Shown here: piece by piece, positions 16,508-23,581 of the stretch
Numbering within the stretch: position 1 is the first letter of the stretch
Layout of the letters: the number at the start of each line of letters is the position of its first letter
Assembly (NCBI GenBank): GCA_012719645.1
Contig: JAAXZX010000069.1
Location: 1-43,204 of the forward strand
Direction of reading: 5' to 3'
From: Clostridiaceae bacterium
Lineage (GTDB): Bacteria; Bacillota; Clostridia; DSM-8532
DNA length: 43,204 nucleotides
Notes under the pieces: generated by a model
Databases searched by the model: none
What the model was told of the DNA's origin: nothing
What the model saw: only the letters and a program-made list of their open reading frames with translations
Position numbers and translations under genes: made by a program

Positions 16508-16600
16508 AGCAGTTCGGGTAAAAACACAGGAACTGCCCTAATGGTTTCGAACCACAGGAACCGTCCCCCTGGTTCGAACTGCCCCCTTGGTTCGAACCGT
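16508..16600. repeat. Inverted copy of the GGGGACGGTTCC repeat, site C, with adjoining palindromes
   Basis: The reverse complement of 16546-16578 matches site A (12424-12456) at 31 of 33 bases. It is flanked by TTCGAA on both sides. GGTTCGAAC recurs at 16571 and 16589. A GCAGTTC/GAACTGC hairpin (16509-16535) precedes it. With site A it brackets the 12.6-16.4 kb gene cluster in inverted orientation. Confidence 0.85.
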
Positions 16601-16616
16601 CGCCAATATTAGGGGC

Positions 16617-16645
16617 TTGAAATTTTAAAAGACACTCGCTATAAT
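16617..16645 (+). promoter_or_regulatory. Promoter of tRNA-Val
   Basis: TTGAAA (16617-16622), an exact 17-nt spacer and TATAAT (16640-16645). The mature tRNA starts 11 nt after the -10 box. Confidence 0.85.
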
Positions 16646-16656
16646 ATCTATTGCAC

Positions 16657-16732
16657 GGGCAATTAACTCAATTGGTAGAGTGTCACTTTGACGTAGTGAA
16701 AGTTGGGGATTCGAGTTCCTCATTGCCCACCA
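16657..16732 (+). tRNA. tRNA-Val (anticodon GAC), CCA encoded
   Basis: The 76-nt cloverleaf is complete. The acceptor stem is GGGCAAT/ATTGCCC, the D arm ACTC-AATTGGTA-GAGT, the anticodon arm TCACT-TTGACGT-AGTGA giving anticodon GAC, the variable loop 5 nt, and the T arm GGGGA-TTCGAGT-TCCTC. The 3' end is A+CCA. The D stem begins with A10-U25 instead of the usual G10-C25, and the T stem has one G-U pair; both are acceptable. It is a single gene with its own promoter and terminator. Confidence 0.95.
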
Positions 16733-16736
16733 GAAT

Positions 16737-16767
16737 GCCGCCTTTGCAAAAGGCGGCTTTTTTCTTT
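16737..16767 (+). terminator. Terminator of the tRNA-Val transcript
   Basis: GCCGCCTTT/AAAGGCGGC 9-bp stem with a 3-nt loop, followed by TTTTTTCTTT. Confidence 0.93.
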
Positions 16768-16863
16768 GCCAATCGCCATCTGCCTTTATTTTTTCCATGA
16801 ACTGTGCTAAAATCCTGACATAAAATCGGGTGTTGGAAAATGCCTTAACTTGAGGAGGCACAT

Positions 16864-17808
16864 ATGAAGGTTTTTATCGAAAAAGCCGTAAACGAGATAC
16901 GGGCCGAGGTAGGAAACAAGAGGGTTTTATGCGCCCTGTCCGGCGGTGTTGATTCCGCTGTGACGGCAGCCCTCGTGCATAAGGCTGTGGGAGACCAGCT
17001 TACATGCATATTTGTGGATCATGGGCTTTTGCGCAAGAATGAGGCTGACCAGGTGGAGCAGGTATTCAGGAACCAGTTCCATATGAACCTGATAAGGGTG
17101 GATGCCCAGGACCGTTTCCTTGGCAGGCTGAAAAGCGTTACCGACCCGGAGAAGAAACGGAAGATCATCGGGGAGGAATTCATAAGGGTTTTTGAAGAGG
17201 AAGCGAAGAAGATCGGCAAGATCGAATTCCTTGCCCAGGGAACCATATACCCGGATATAGCCGAAAGCGGGACAGGCAATAAAGGGCTCGTAAAGAGCCA
17301 CCACAATGTTGGCGGGATGCCGGAACGCATGGAGTTTGAAGGGCTCATCGAACCCCTGAAAACCCTGTACAAGGATGAAGTAAGGAAAGTCGGGCTGGAA
17401 CTTGGGCTTCCCGGGGAACTGGTATGGCGTCAGCCGTTCCCGGGTCCGGGACTTGCGGTCAGGGTCATCGGCGAGGTGACAAAAGAGAAGCTGGACATCC
17501 TCCGCGAGGCGGATTACATCTTCAGGGACGAGATCGCCAGGGCCGGTCTGGACAAAAGCATCAACCAGTACTTTGCCATACTCACCGGCATGAGGAGCAC
17601 AGGCGTGAAAAATAACGAAAGGACCTATGAATACACGGTGGCCTTGCGTGCCGTTGTCACAAAGGATTTCGTAACGGCCGAATGGGCCAGGATTCCCCTT
17701 GATGTTCTGGCCAGGGTTTCGGAGCGGATAGTTAAGGAAGTGGGGCACGTCAGCCGCGTTGTGTACGATATCACGAGCAAACCCCCGGCAACAATCGAGT
17801 GGGAATAG
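16864..17808 (+). CDS. guaA: GMP synthetase, stand-alone ATP-pyrophosphatase and dimerisation part (no glutaminase domain)
   Basis: The 314-residue protein matches only the C-terminal two thirds of ordinary GuaA (about 510 residues). The ATP-PPase P-loop SGGVDSAV is at residues 26-33. [12 protein letters not shown], the [15 protein letters not shown] loop and the C-terminal dimerisation domain ([12 protein letters not shown] onward, ending in the normal [10 protein letters not shown]) are intact. It aminates XMP to GMP. The class I amidotransferase domain is missing and is not encoded next to it: upstream is a tRNA with its terminator, downstream the DUF4342 pair. It must use free ammonia or a GuaAa-type glutaminase elsewhere, as in archaeal split enzymes. 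GAGGAGG precedes the ATG. Confidence 0.93.
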   Translation: MKVFIEKAVNEIRAEVGNKRVLCALSGGVDSAVTAALVHKAVGDQLTCIFVDHGLLRKNEADQVEQVFRNQFHMNLIRVDAQDRFLGRLKSVTDPEKKRKIIGEEFIRVFEEEAKKIGKIEFLAQGTIYPDIAESGTGNKGLVKSHHNVGGMPERMEFEGLIEPLKTLYKDEVRKVGLELGLPGELVWRQPFPGPGLAVRVIGEVTKEKLDILREADYIFRDEIARAGLDKSINQYFAILTGMRSTGVKNNERTYEYTVALRAVVTKDFVTAEWARIPLDVLARVSERIVKEVGHVSRVVYDITSKPPATIEWE

Positions 17809-17830
17809 CATTAATGCCTTCTGATGCCGA

Positions 17831-17886
17831 TTCTAATAAAACTCTAATGGATCATAAAGATGCGCCTAATACTCGCAGGGTAGAAT
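17831..17886 (+). promoter_or_regulatory. Tandem TCTAAT boxes (11-bp period) and -10 element before the DUF4342/two-component operon
   Basis: TCTAAT occurs at 17832-17837 and 17843-17848 inside the frame TTCTAAT-N5-TCTAATGG. A TAGAAT -10 box follows at 17881-17886, exactly 49 nt after the start of the first box. No good -35 hexamer is present (17858-17864), as expected for an activator-dependent promoter. The same frame and the same 49-nt spacing occur at 30119-30174. 11-bp direct repeats are typical OmpR-family sites, and an OmpR-family regulator is encoded in this operon. Confidence 0.65.
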
Positions 17887-17927
17887 GAAAACGTAAGTTA
17901 CCCCTTATGTTTTCGGAGGTGCTGAAG

Positions 17928-18392
17928 ATGATTACCATTGAGATGGTCGAAGAATTCAGAAGGCGTACGAACTGCAGCTATGACGATGCGAAGTATTACC
18001 TGGAGAAGTATAATGGCGATATGCTGGAAGCCATTGTAGCATTTGAACGGGACAGGAACCGCGGCTACCAGCACCAGCACGCCGGACATGCTTACGGATA
18101 CGGATACAGATACAGGCGGAGCCGGCCTGATTTCGGGCAGAGGATAATGAAGATATTCCAGAGGCTGCTGGACATCAGGATCGTAATTGCCGATAATTCA
18201 GGAAGGAGCTTCAGTATTCCCATACTGTTCCCGTTGATCCTTGCCCCCTTATGGCACGTCATGATCCTGATTTCGGTCGGCATGATGATCCTGGGCTACA
18301 GGTTCAGCATACGGGAGATGCGGGATGATAACTATGACCTCAACAGCATCATCAGCCGGATAAGGGAGAGGACCCAGGCAAGGAGCAAATAG
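17928..18392 (+). CDS. UBA-like/DUF4342-type membrane protein, copy 1
   Basis: The 154-residue protein starts with a UBA-like three-helix domain (residues 1-45: ITIEMVEEFRRRTNCSYDDAKYYLEKYNGDMLEAI, resembling the EF-Ts/NAC-type UBA fold). A Tyr/Gly/Arg-rich linker (GYGYRYRR), a beta segment (DIRIVIADNSGRSFSIPI) and a hydrophobic pair (about 105-130) follow, closing with GYRFSIREM and a charged tail. This order fits the UBA + DUF4342 family; function unknown. GGAGGT 7 nt before ATG 17928 decides the start. It is paralogous to the next gene and heads the operon with the two-component system. Confidence 0.82.
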   Translation: MITIEMVEEFRRRTNCSYDDAKYYLEKYNGDMLEAIVAFERDRNRGYQHQHAGHAYGYGYRYRRSRPDFGQRIMKIFQRLLDIRIVIADNSGRSFSIPILFPLILAPLWHVMILISVGMMILGYRFSIREMRDDNYDLNSIISRIRERTQARSK

Positions 18393-18424
18393 TATAGGCG
18401 CAGCCTGGGTTGGAGGTGAGACCT

Positions 18425-18976
18425 ATGATTACAATGGAGCAGGTTGATGAGTTCAGAAAGCGCACCAACAGCAGTTATGAGGATGCAAAATACTTCCTTG
18501 AGCGCAATAATGGGGACGTACTGGATGCCATCATAGATTTCGAACGGAGCAAAACCGGAAGGTCAGGATACCGTGATGGATACCGCAGCCATGCCTACAA
18601 CTGGCAGGGAAGCAGGCCGCAGCATCACAATGGACAGGGGTTTTCCAACATACTGCAGAAAGGCTTTGACACCAGGATTGTTGTTGAGGACAATAAATCG
18701 GTCCTGTTCAGCATCCCGGTTATCTTCCTCCTGTTCATGCTTCCCCTGTGGATTCTTGTTGTGGTGCTGTTCGTATTCTTCATTATGCTTGGCTACAGGG
18801 TGTCCATCCGTGACATGAAGAGCGGGAATGCGGATGTTAACGCCTTTTTCAGCAATATATCCGAAAAGATGAGGGAGAAAAACCAGCCTGCCGGGCGTCC
18901 GCCGATGCCTCCCGAACCGAAGAAGAACGGAGAGCAGGACAAAAAGGATGGCTACAAGGAGTATACAATCGAATAG
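18425..18976 (+). CDS. UBA-like/DUF4342-type membrane protein, copy 2
   Basis: This 183-residue paralogue of the previous protein begins 32 nt after it. The UBA part is strongly alike (MITMEQVDEFRKRTNSSYEDAKYFLERNNGDVLDAI), as are the beta segment (DTRIVVEDNKSVLFSIPV) and the GYRVSIRDM end of the hydrophobic segment (about residues 95-125). It differs in a longer, Pro/Lys/Glu-rich C-terminal tail. GGAGGT lies 7 nt before ATG 18425. The tandem copy suggests a hetero-oligomer or two specialised forms. Its position in front of a two-component system hints at a role in sensing or answering membrane stress; that is inference. Confidence 0.82.
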   Translation: MITMEQVDEFRKRTNSSYEDAKYFLERNNGDVLDAIIDFERSKTGRSGYRDGYRSHAYNWQGSRPQHHNGQGFSNILQKGFDTRIVVEDNKSVLFSIPVIFLLFMLPLWILVVVLFVFFIMLGYRVSIRDMKSGNADVNAFFSNISEKMREKNQPAGRPPMPPEPKKNGEQDKKDGYKEYTIE

Positions 18977-19006
18977 ATCAGCAATCTTTTGGTTCTTATA
19001 CAAATG

Positions 19007-19032
19007 GCACAGGATAAGGGGCTGTCCTGTGC
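19007..19032 (+). promoter_or_regulatory. Hairpin between the DUF4342 pair and the response regulator
   Basis: An 8-bp perfect stem GCACAGGA/TCCTGTGC (19007-19014 with 19025-19032), followed by TAAAAAC, lies 25 nt before the regulator's start. It has no T-run, so it is more likely a processing or attenuating element than a full terminator. Confidence 0.4.
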
Positions 19033-19056
19033 TAAAAACATATCTTGGAGGCGCAT

Positions 19057-19743
19057 ATGGCTGAAAGGATTCTTATAGTGGAGGATGAAAGCAGGATAGC
19101 CAGGTTCCTGGAACTGGAACTCAAGCATGAAGGCTACGAGGTGGAGATCGCCTCCGACGGCAGGAGCGGGCTGGAGCGCATAAAAGACGGGGACTTCAAC
19201 CTTGTGGTCCTGGACCTGATGCTTCCGCTTATGAGCGGGATCGAGGTCTGCAGGCGCGTAAGGAAGTTCTCTGATATTCCCATAATCATGCTTACCGCCA
19301 AGGATGACATATCCGACAAGGTCACAGGCCTGGACAGCGGAGCAGATGACTATGTCACAAAGCCCTTCGCCATAGAAGAACTCCTGGCCAGGATCCGGGT
19401 GGCTTTGAAGCGCAAGTCGGCAAAAAGGGAGAACAACGAGGATACCATCGCGTGCGGGAAACTGGTGCTTTCCAAGATGCAGCACAGGGTTACATATGAC
19501 GGTGAGGAAATCCCATTAAGCAAGAAGGAGTATGACCTCCTGCTGTATTTCATGGAGAACAGGGGAATTGTGCTGGACCGTGAAAAGCTTATCGAGAATG
19601 TCTGGGGATACGACTTCATCGGCGATACCAATGTGACCGATGTTTATGTACGCTATTTGAGGAGCAAGATCGATCAGAAGTACGGGGTCAATTACATAAG
19701 GACCATCCGCGGAGTGGGGTATATCTTTGAGTACCAGGAATAG
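19057..19743 (+). CDS. OmpR/PhoB-family response regulator, ArlR-like
   Basis: The 228-residue protein has a receiver domain (1-115; acidic E9-D10, phospho-acceptor D53, T80, K102) and a winged-helix DNA-binding domain (about 130-225: LSKKEYDLLLYFMENRG, TDVYVRYLRSKID, IRTIRGVGYIFE). GGAGG 5 nt before ATG 19057 fixes the start; an in-frame TTG at 19045 overlaps it. Overall it resembles ArlR-type regulators. Its gene overlaps the kinase by 17 nt. OmpR-family proteins bind direct repeats with an 11-bp period; such repeats occur before this operon and before the LiaF-like gene, so both are candidate targets. Confidence 0.93.
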   Translation: MAERILIVEDESRIARFLELELKHEGYEVEIASDGRSGLERIKDGDFNLVVLDLMLPLMSGIEVCRRVRKFSDIPIIMLTAKDDISDKVTGLDSGADDYVTKPFAIEELLARIRVALKRKSAKRENNEDTIACGKLVLSKMQHRVTYDGEEIPLSKKEYDLLLYFMENRGIVLDREKLIENVWGYDFIGDTNVTDVYVRYLRSKIDQKYGVNYIRTIRGVGYIFEYQE

Positions 19744-21220
19744 CGAGGAGACAAGGGCGGCGTCCGGGAACGAGCAGACGAACCGGCCGGATCAACGGGA
19801 ACAACCCGGCCAACCCGGCCAAACCAGGCCCACCAGTCCCCCAACGCCCGGCGGGGCAATCGGGGACAAGCCCAGGATGTCCCTTGCCTCAAGGATTACA
19901 TCTTCATATAACAGGATGCTTATACTCTGCATGTCCATAGGGCTGTTCATAATGCTGGCGGCAACAGCCTGGTTTGACTATTCAGGCCTCGTGCGGGAGG
20001 CGAAGCCCACGCTGGATCAAATCAAGGGCATGAGAAGGCTTGAGGATATGGCAGCTGCGGTGAACGCGGCCGAGGACCTCTCCCTGGTCCTGCTTGACGA
20101 GGAATATGTTATCCTGGCCTCAAACTTCCCCCAGATCCGCACTGTCAGCTATTCTCCCGTATACTTCCTGAGAATGGAAGACGGTACCTATATGGCACGC
20201 TCAGGCAGGGTTGACCTGCCCGGGGGGCACAGGGTTTACCTGCAGGTCTTTTTCCATGTGTCCTGGCAGCTTAAAAAGCTGTTATTCTTATGCGGCGCAG
20301 GAGTTCTGATGTTCGGAGCGTCCCTTGCAGTCATCGGCCTGAGGGGTCGCCTGGTTACCCGGAAAACATTCGGGGTTATTGACGAGATGATCAGCAAGGC
20401 CAGCAGCATATCCTCGCAGAACCTGAACCTGCGGCTCAATGTCAGCGACGCTACCGACGAACTCCTTAAGTTCGCCCTGACCTTCAATAGGATGATGGAC
20501 CGAATCGAAAAGGCCTACGAGAAACAGAACCAGTTCGTATCCGACGCTTCCCATGAACTTAGAACCCCAATATCGGTGATCCAGGGCTATGCCGGGATGC
20601 TTGAGAGATGGGGCAAGGAAGACAGGGAGATCCTCGACGAGGCCATTTCCGCCATCAAGAAGGAATCGGTGAACATGCAGGACCTGGTGGAAAAACTGCT
20701 ATTCATCGCCCGAAACGACCAGGGTTCGCTTCTGCTTGTAAAAGAGCATTTTAACCTCAGCGACATGATGGAGGAACTGGTGAAGGAAACCAGGATGCTG
20801 AATACCGGTCATGAGATCAAAAGCAATGTACCGCCCGGCATCAAAATATACGGAGATGCAGCCAGGATCAAGCAGGCACTCAGGATCTTCGCCGACAATG
20901 CCCTCAAGTTCACGCCTCCCGACGGCACCGTGACCTTCAGGCTGGACCAGGATGACGGGTATGCTGTAGCGGTGGTGGAGGACACGGGCGTAGGGATCCC
21001 CGAAAAGGACCTTCCGCGCATTTTCGACCGTTTCTACAGGGTGGACGCCGCCAGGGAACGCAACACAGGCGGACATGGGCTTGGGCTTTCCATAGCAAGG
21101 ATCATAATACTGAGGCACGGCGGCAGGATCAGGATTGCCAGCCGTGAGGGCGAAGGGACCCGCTTTTTCATTTACCTTCCCATCGGTGATGGTGTTGAAA
21201 GCCAGCCCCAGGAAGACTGA
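19727..21220 (+). CDS. Membrane sensor histidine kinase, ArlS-like
   Basis: The 497-residue kinase has an unusual Gln/Pro/Thr/Gly-rich N-terminal extension (residues 15-45), TM1 (64-83), an extracytoplasmic domain of about 100 residues and TM2 (185-205). A HAMP linker (about 206-260), the HisKA domain with H276 in SDASHELRTP, and an HATPase domain (FADNALKF, DTGVGIP, GGHGLGLS) follow. The start is uncertain: TTG 19727 overlaps the regulator's end, while ATG 19877 (residue 51) would remove the odd extension but lacks a clear ribosome binding site. It is the partner of the preceding response regulator. The stimulus is unknown. Confidence 0.92.
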   Translation: MSTRNSEETRAASGNEQTNRPDQREQPGQPGQTRPTSPPTPGGAIGDKPRMSLASRITSSYNRMLILCMSIGLFIMLAATAWFDYSGLVREAKPTLDQIKGMRRLEDMAAAVNAAEDLSLVLLDEEYVILASNFPQIRTVSYSPVYFLRMEDGTYMARSGRVDLPGGHRVYLQVFFHVSWQLKKLLFLCGAGVLMFGASLAVIGLRGRLVTRKTFGVIDEMISKASSISSQNLNLRLNVSDATDELLKFALTFNRMMDRIEKAYEKQNQFVSDASHELRTPISVIQGYAGMLERWGKEDREILDEAISAIKKESVNMQDLVEKLLFIARNDQGSLLLVKEHFNLSDMMEELVKETRMLNTGHEIKSNVPPGIKIYGDAARIKQALRIFADNALKFTPPDGTVTFRLDQDDGYAVAVVEDTGVGIPEKDLPRIFDRFYRVDAARERNTGGHGLGLSIARIIILRHGGRIRIASREGEGTRFFIYLPIGDGVESQPQED

Positions 21221-21234
21221 TTTTCCCGGCTCAA

Positions 21235-21263
21235 TTGAAAAAAGTAAGCCAAAATGGTATGAT
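21235..21263 (+). promoter_or_regulatory. Promoter before the TPR protein gene
   Basis: TTGAAA (21235-21240), 17-nt spacer, TATGAT (21258-21263) preceded by TGG. The predicted start of transcription falls at the base of the hairpin 21269-21298. Confidence 0.6.
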
Positions 21264-21268
21264 GAAAT

Positions 21269-21298
21269 AGCCTGCCCTGTACCGGGAGGCTTTATTTT
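21269..21298 (+). terminator. Terminator after the histidine kinase gene
   Basis: AGCCT-G-CCC pairs with GGG-AGGCT (one bulged G), followed by TTATTTT. It lies 50 nt after the kinase stop and directly after a promoter, so it may also act as a 5' stabilising hairpin or attenuator of the next gene. Confidence 0.6.
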
Positions 21299-21369
21299 GA
21301 CGCCTTTTTGAGGGAGATCCGGCAGGCTTCCCCGAAGGCCGTATATATTCACCCGCAGCGGAGGTTGTT

Positions 21370-22203
21370 ATGAATAAAGTATTCTTGTTGCTTATAAGGA
21401 TTATCATTCCTCTTGCGATCTTCTTTCTCGCGTTTACCTGGATTGGCACGACGGGCGGTATAATACTGGCAGTCCTGTACCTCCTGGCCATGAACCTTCC
21501 GGTTATATTCAACCTGATCGGAACACAGGCCTATCGGAAGGGTGACTATGACAAGTCCATCAGGATGATGAAAGCGGCATTGAAGCTGAGCCCCAGGAGC
21601 TACAGCATCCGCGGTTCCCTCGCCTGGCTGCTTTTGAAGCTGGGCAGAATAGAGGAGGCCGATGCCGAGATTGAAAAGGCCATATCGGACGCGGAGAAGG
21701 AGGAGTACAGGTATCCGCTCTACCTGACAAAAGCCCTGATCCTCTGGAAGAAGGGCGGGCTTGACGAAGCCATCTCACTGATGGAAAAGGTCATCGAAAA
21801 CTACAAGAATACCAACGTATACGGAACACTGGGTTTCCTCTACATTGAAAAGGGCGACCTGGACAAGGCCCTGAGCTTCAACCTCGAGGCCTATGAATAC
21901 AATAACACCGGTCCCGTTATCCTGGACAACCTGGGGTACACGCGGCTGCTCCGGGGAGAATACGAGGAAGCCCGGGAGATCTACCAGCAGCTTATCAAGC
22001 TCGGGCCGAATTTCCCCGATGCGTTTTACAACTATGCCCGTGTCCTTGCCCATTTCGGCGAACTGGAACAGGCGCTTTACATGTGCCGTACCGCGCTGAC
22101 CTTCAAATTCTGGCATACCACCACCGTTACACGGGAACAGGTTGAGAATACCCTCAAGGAACTGGAAGAAGCAAGCGAAAAAGCCGCCGGATCCGCAAAT
22201 TAA
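21370..22203 (+). CDS. Membrane-anchored TPR protein
   Basis: The 277-residue protein has two N-terminal TM segments (about residues 5-24 and 27-48) followed by about five or six TPR units (from residue 50: AYRKGDYDKSIRMMKAALKLSP, LAWLLLKLGRIEEADAEIEKAI, LGFLYIEKGDLDKALSFNLEAY, LGYTRLLRGEYEEAREIYQQLI, YARVLAHFGELEQALYMCRTAL). TPR arrays hold protein partners; this one is membrane-tethered in the cytoplasm. GGAGGT lies just upstream of the ATG. The partner is unknown. It may be read from the promoter at 21235. Confidence 0.85.
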   Translation: MNKVFLLLIRIIIPLAIFFLAFTWIGTTGGIILAVLYLLAMNLPVIFNLIGTQAYRKGDYDKSIRMMKAALKLSPRSYSIRGSLAWLLLKLGRIEEADAEIEKAISDAEKEEYRYPLYLTKALILWKKGGLDEAISLMEKVIENYKNTNVYGTLGFLYIEKGDLDKALSFNLEAYEYNNTGPVILDNLGYTRLLRGEYEEAREIYQQLIKLGPNFPDAFYNYARVLAHFGELEQALYMCRTALTFKFWHTTTVTREQVENTLKELEEASEKAAGSAN

Positions 22204-22266
22204 GAGGATCGGGGGCAATTCCGTAGCGTGAAGATGCCGATATAAATGATATAAGGGATGTGTTCA

Positions 22267-23562
22267 GTGGTATCTATGGAACATCGGATAAATATCTACG
22301 GGGAGTTCGGGATAAAGGACCCGATCCTTGAGTTGGCAAAAGAAACCGAAGAGGCGGTAAAGGATGCGTTCACGCGGATTGAGTCGATAAGGGAGATAAA
22401 CCAGCTTAAGGTCATCCGTGCCCTGCAGCTTGAGAAAGTAAGCGACTCACATTTTGCCGGGACAACCGGCTACGGATATAACGACAGGGGGCGGGAAACC
22501 CTCGAAGCCGTGTACGCCCGCGCTTTCGGGGCCGAGGACGCCCTTGTGCGGCACAACATCACCTGCGGCTCCCATGCCCTGGCCCTGTGCCTTTACGGCT
22601 TGCTCCGGCCTGGGGACGAGCTTCTGTCGGTTACCGGAAAACCCTACGACACGCTGGATGAGGTCATAGGCATAAGGGGAAAACCCGGGGCCGGGTCTTT
22701 GAAGGACTTCGGCATAACATACAGGCAGGTGGAACTCAAAAACGGTGAGATCGATTTCGAGGCGATAACCGAAGCCATAAACGAGCGTACCAGGATGGTG
22801 TTCCTCACACGGTCGCGGGGTTATTCCTTCAGGCCGCCCGTGACCATGGAGCAGATCGCCCGGGTGGTTGAAATAGTGAAGGCCGTAAGGAAAGATATAT
22901 TCGTCATGGTTGACAACTGCTACGGCGAGTTCGTGGAAACCCTTGAGCCCACCGATGCGGGCGCCGACGTCATGGCCGGTTCCCTCATCAAGAACCCGGG
23001 GGGCGGGATCGTGCCCACCGGCGGGTACATTGCGGGAGCCCGCGAGGCCGTGGAGATGATATCCTATCGCATGACCCTTCCGGGTATCGGCAGGGAGGTG
23101 GGCGCCACCCTCGGCCAGAACAGGCTCATGTTCCAGGGATTCTTCCTGGCGCCCCATATAGTAGCCGAGAGCCTTAAGGGCGCGGTTTTCACGGCCGAGA
23201 TCATGAGACGCCTCGGGTTTGAAACCTGGCCGGGCCCCTTCGACCAGCGCTGCGACCTGATCCAGGCCATACGCTTCAACCGTGAGGACGCGGTTATAGC
23301 TTTCTGCCAGGGCATCCAGAAAGGATCCCCGGTAGATTCATTTGTAACACCCGAGCCCTGGGATATGCCGGGCTACAATGCGCCGGTAATTATGGCGGCG
23401 GGAGCCTTTATCCAGGGTTCTTCCATAGAACTTAGCGCCGATGCCCCCATCAGACCTCCATATACTGCCTACATGCAGGGCGGGCTTGTGTACGAACACG
23501 TGAAGCTGGGTGTAATGAGCGCCATACAAGAGCTGTCTTTACGGGGAATCATCGATTTGTAG
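22267..23562 (+). CDS. PLP-dependent methionine gamma-lyase-family protein (YnbB/aluminium-resistance family)
   Basis: The 431-residue fold-type I PLP enzyme has its cofactor lysine near residue 242, in the SLIKNPGGG motif. VDNCYGEFVE supplies the pyridine-binding Asp, and GTTGYGYNDRGRETLEAVYA lies near the N-terminus. These are the marks of the family annotated as aluminium resistance protein or methionine gamma-lyase family; its true reaction is not well established. GTG 22267 is preferred with AAGGGATG upstream; ATG 22258 and ATG 22276 are alternatives. It is commonly found near division and PLP-homeostasis genes in Clostridia, as here (yggS, sepF). Confidence 0.88.
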   Translation: MVSMEHRINIYGEFGIKDPILELAKETEEAVKDAFTRIESIREINQLKVIRALQLEKVSDSHFAGTTGYGYNDRGRETLEAVYARAFGAEDALVRHNITCGSHALALCLYGLLRPGDELLSVTGKPYDTLDEVIGIRGKPGAGSLKDFGITYRQVELKNGEIDFEAITEAINERTRMVFLTRSRGYSFRPPVTMEQIARVVEIVKAVRKDIFVMVDNCYGEFVETLEPTDAGADVMAGSLIKNPGGGIVPTGGYIAGAREAVEMISYRMTLPGIGREVGATLGQNRLMFQGFFLAPHIVAESLKGAVFTAEIMRRLGFETWPGPFDQRCDLIQAIRFNREDAVIAFCQGIQKGSPVDSFVTPEPWDMPGYNAPVIMAAGAFIQGSSIELSADAPIRPPYTAYMQGGLVYEHVKLGVMSAIQELSLRGIIDL

Positions 23563-23581
23563 ACATTCCCCGGAGGTTGGA

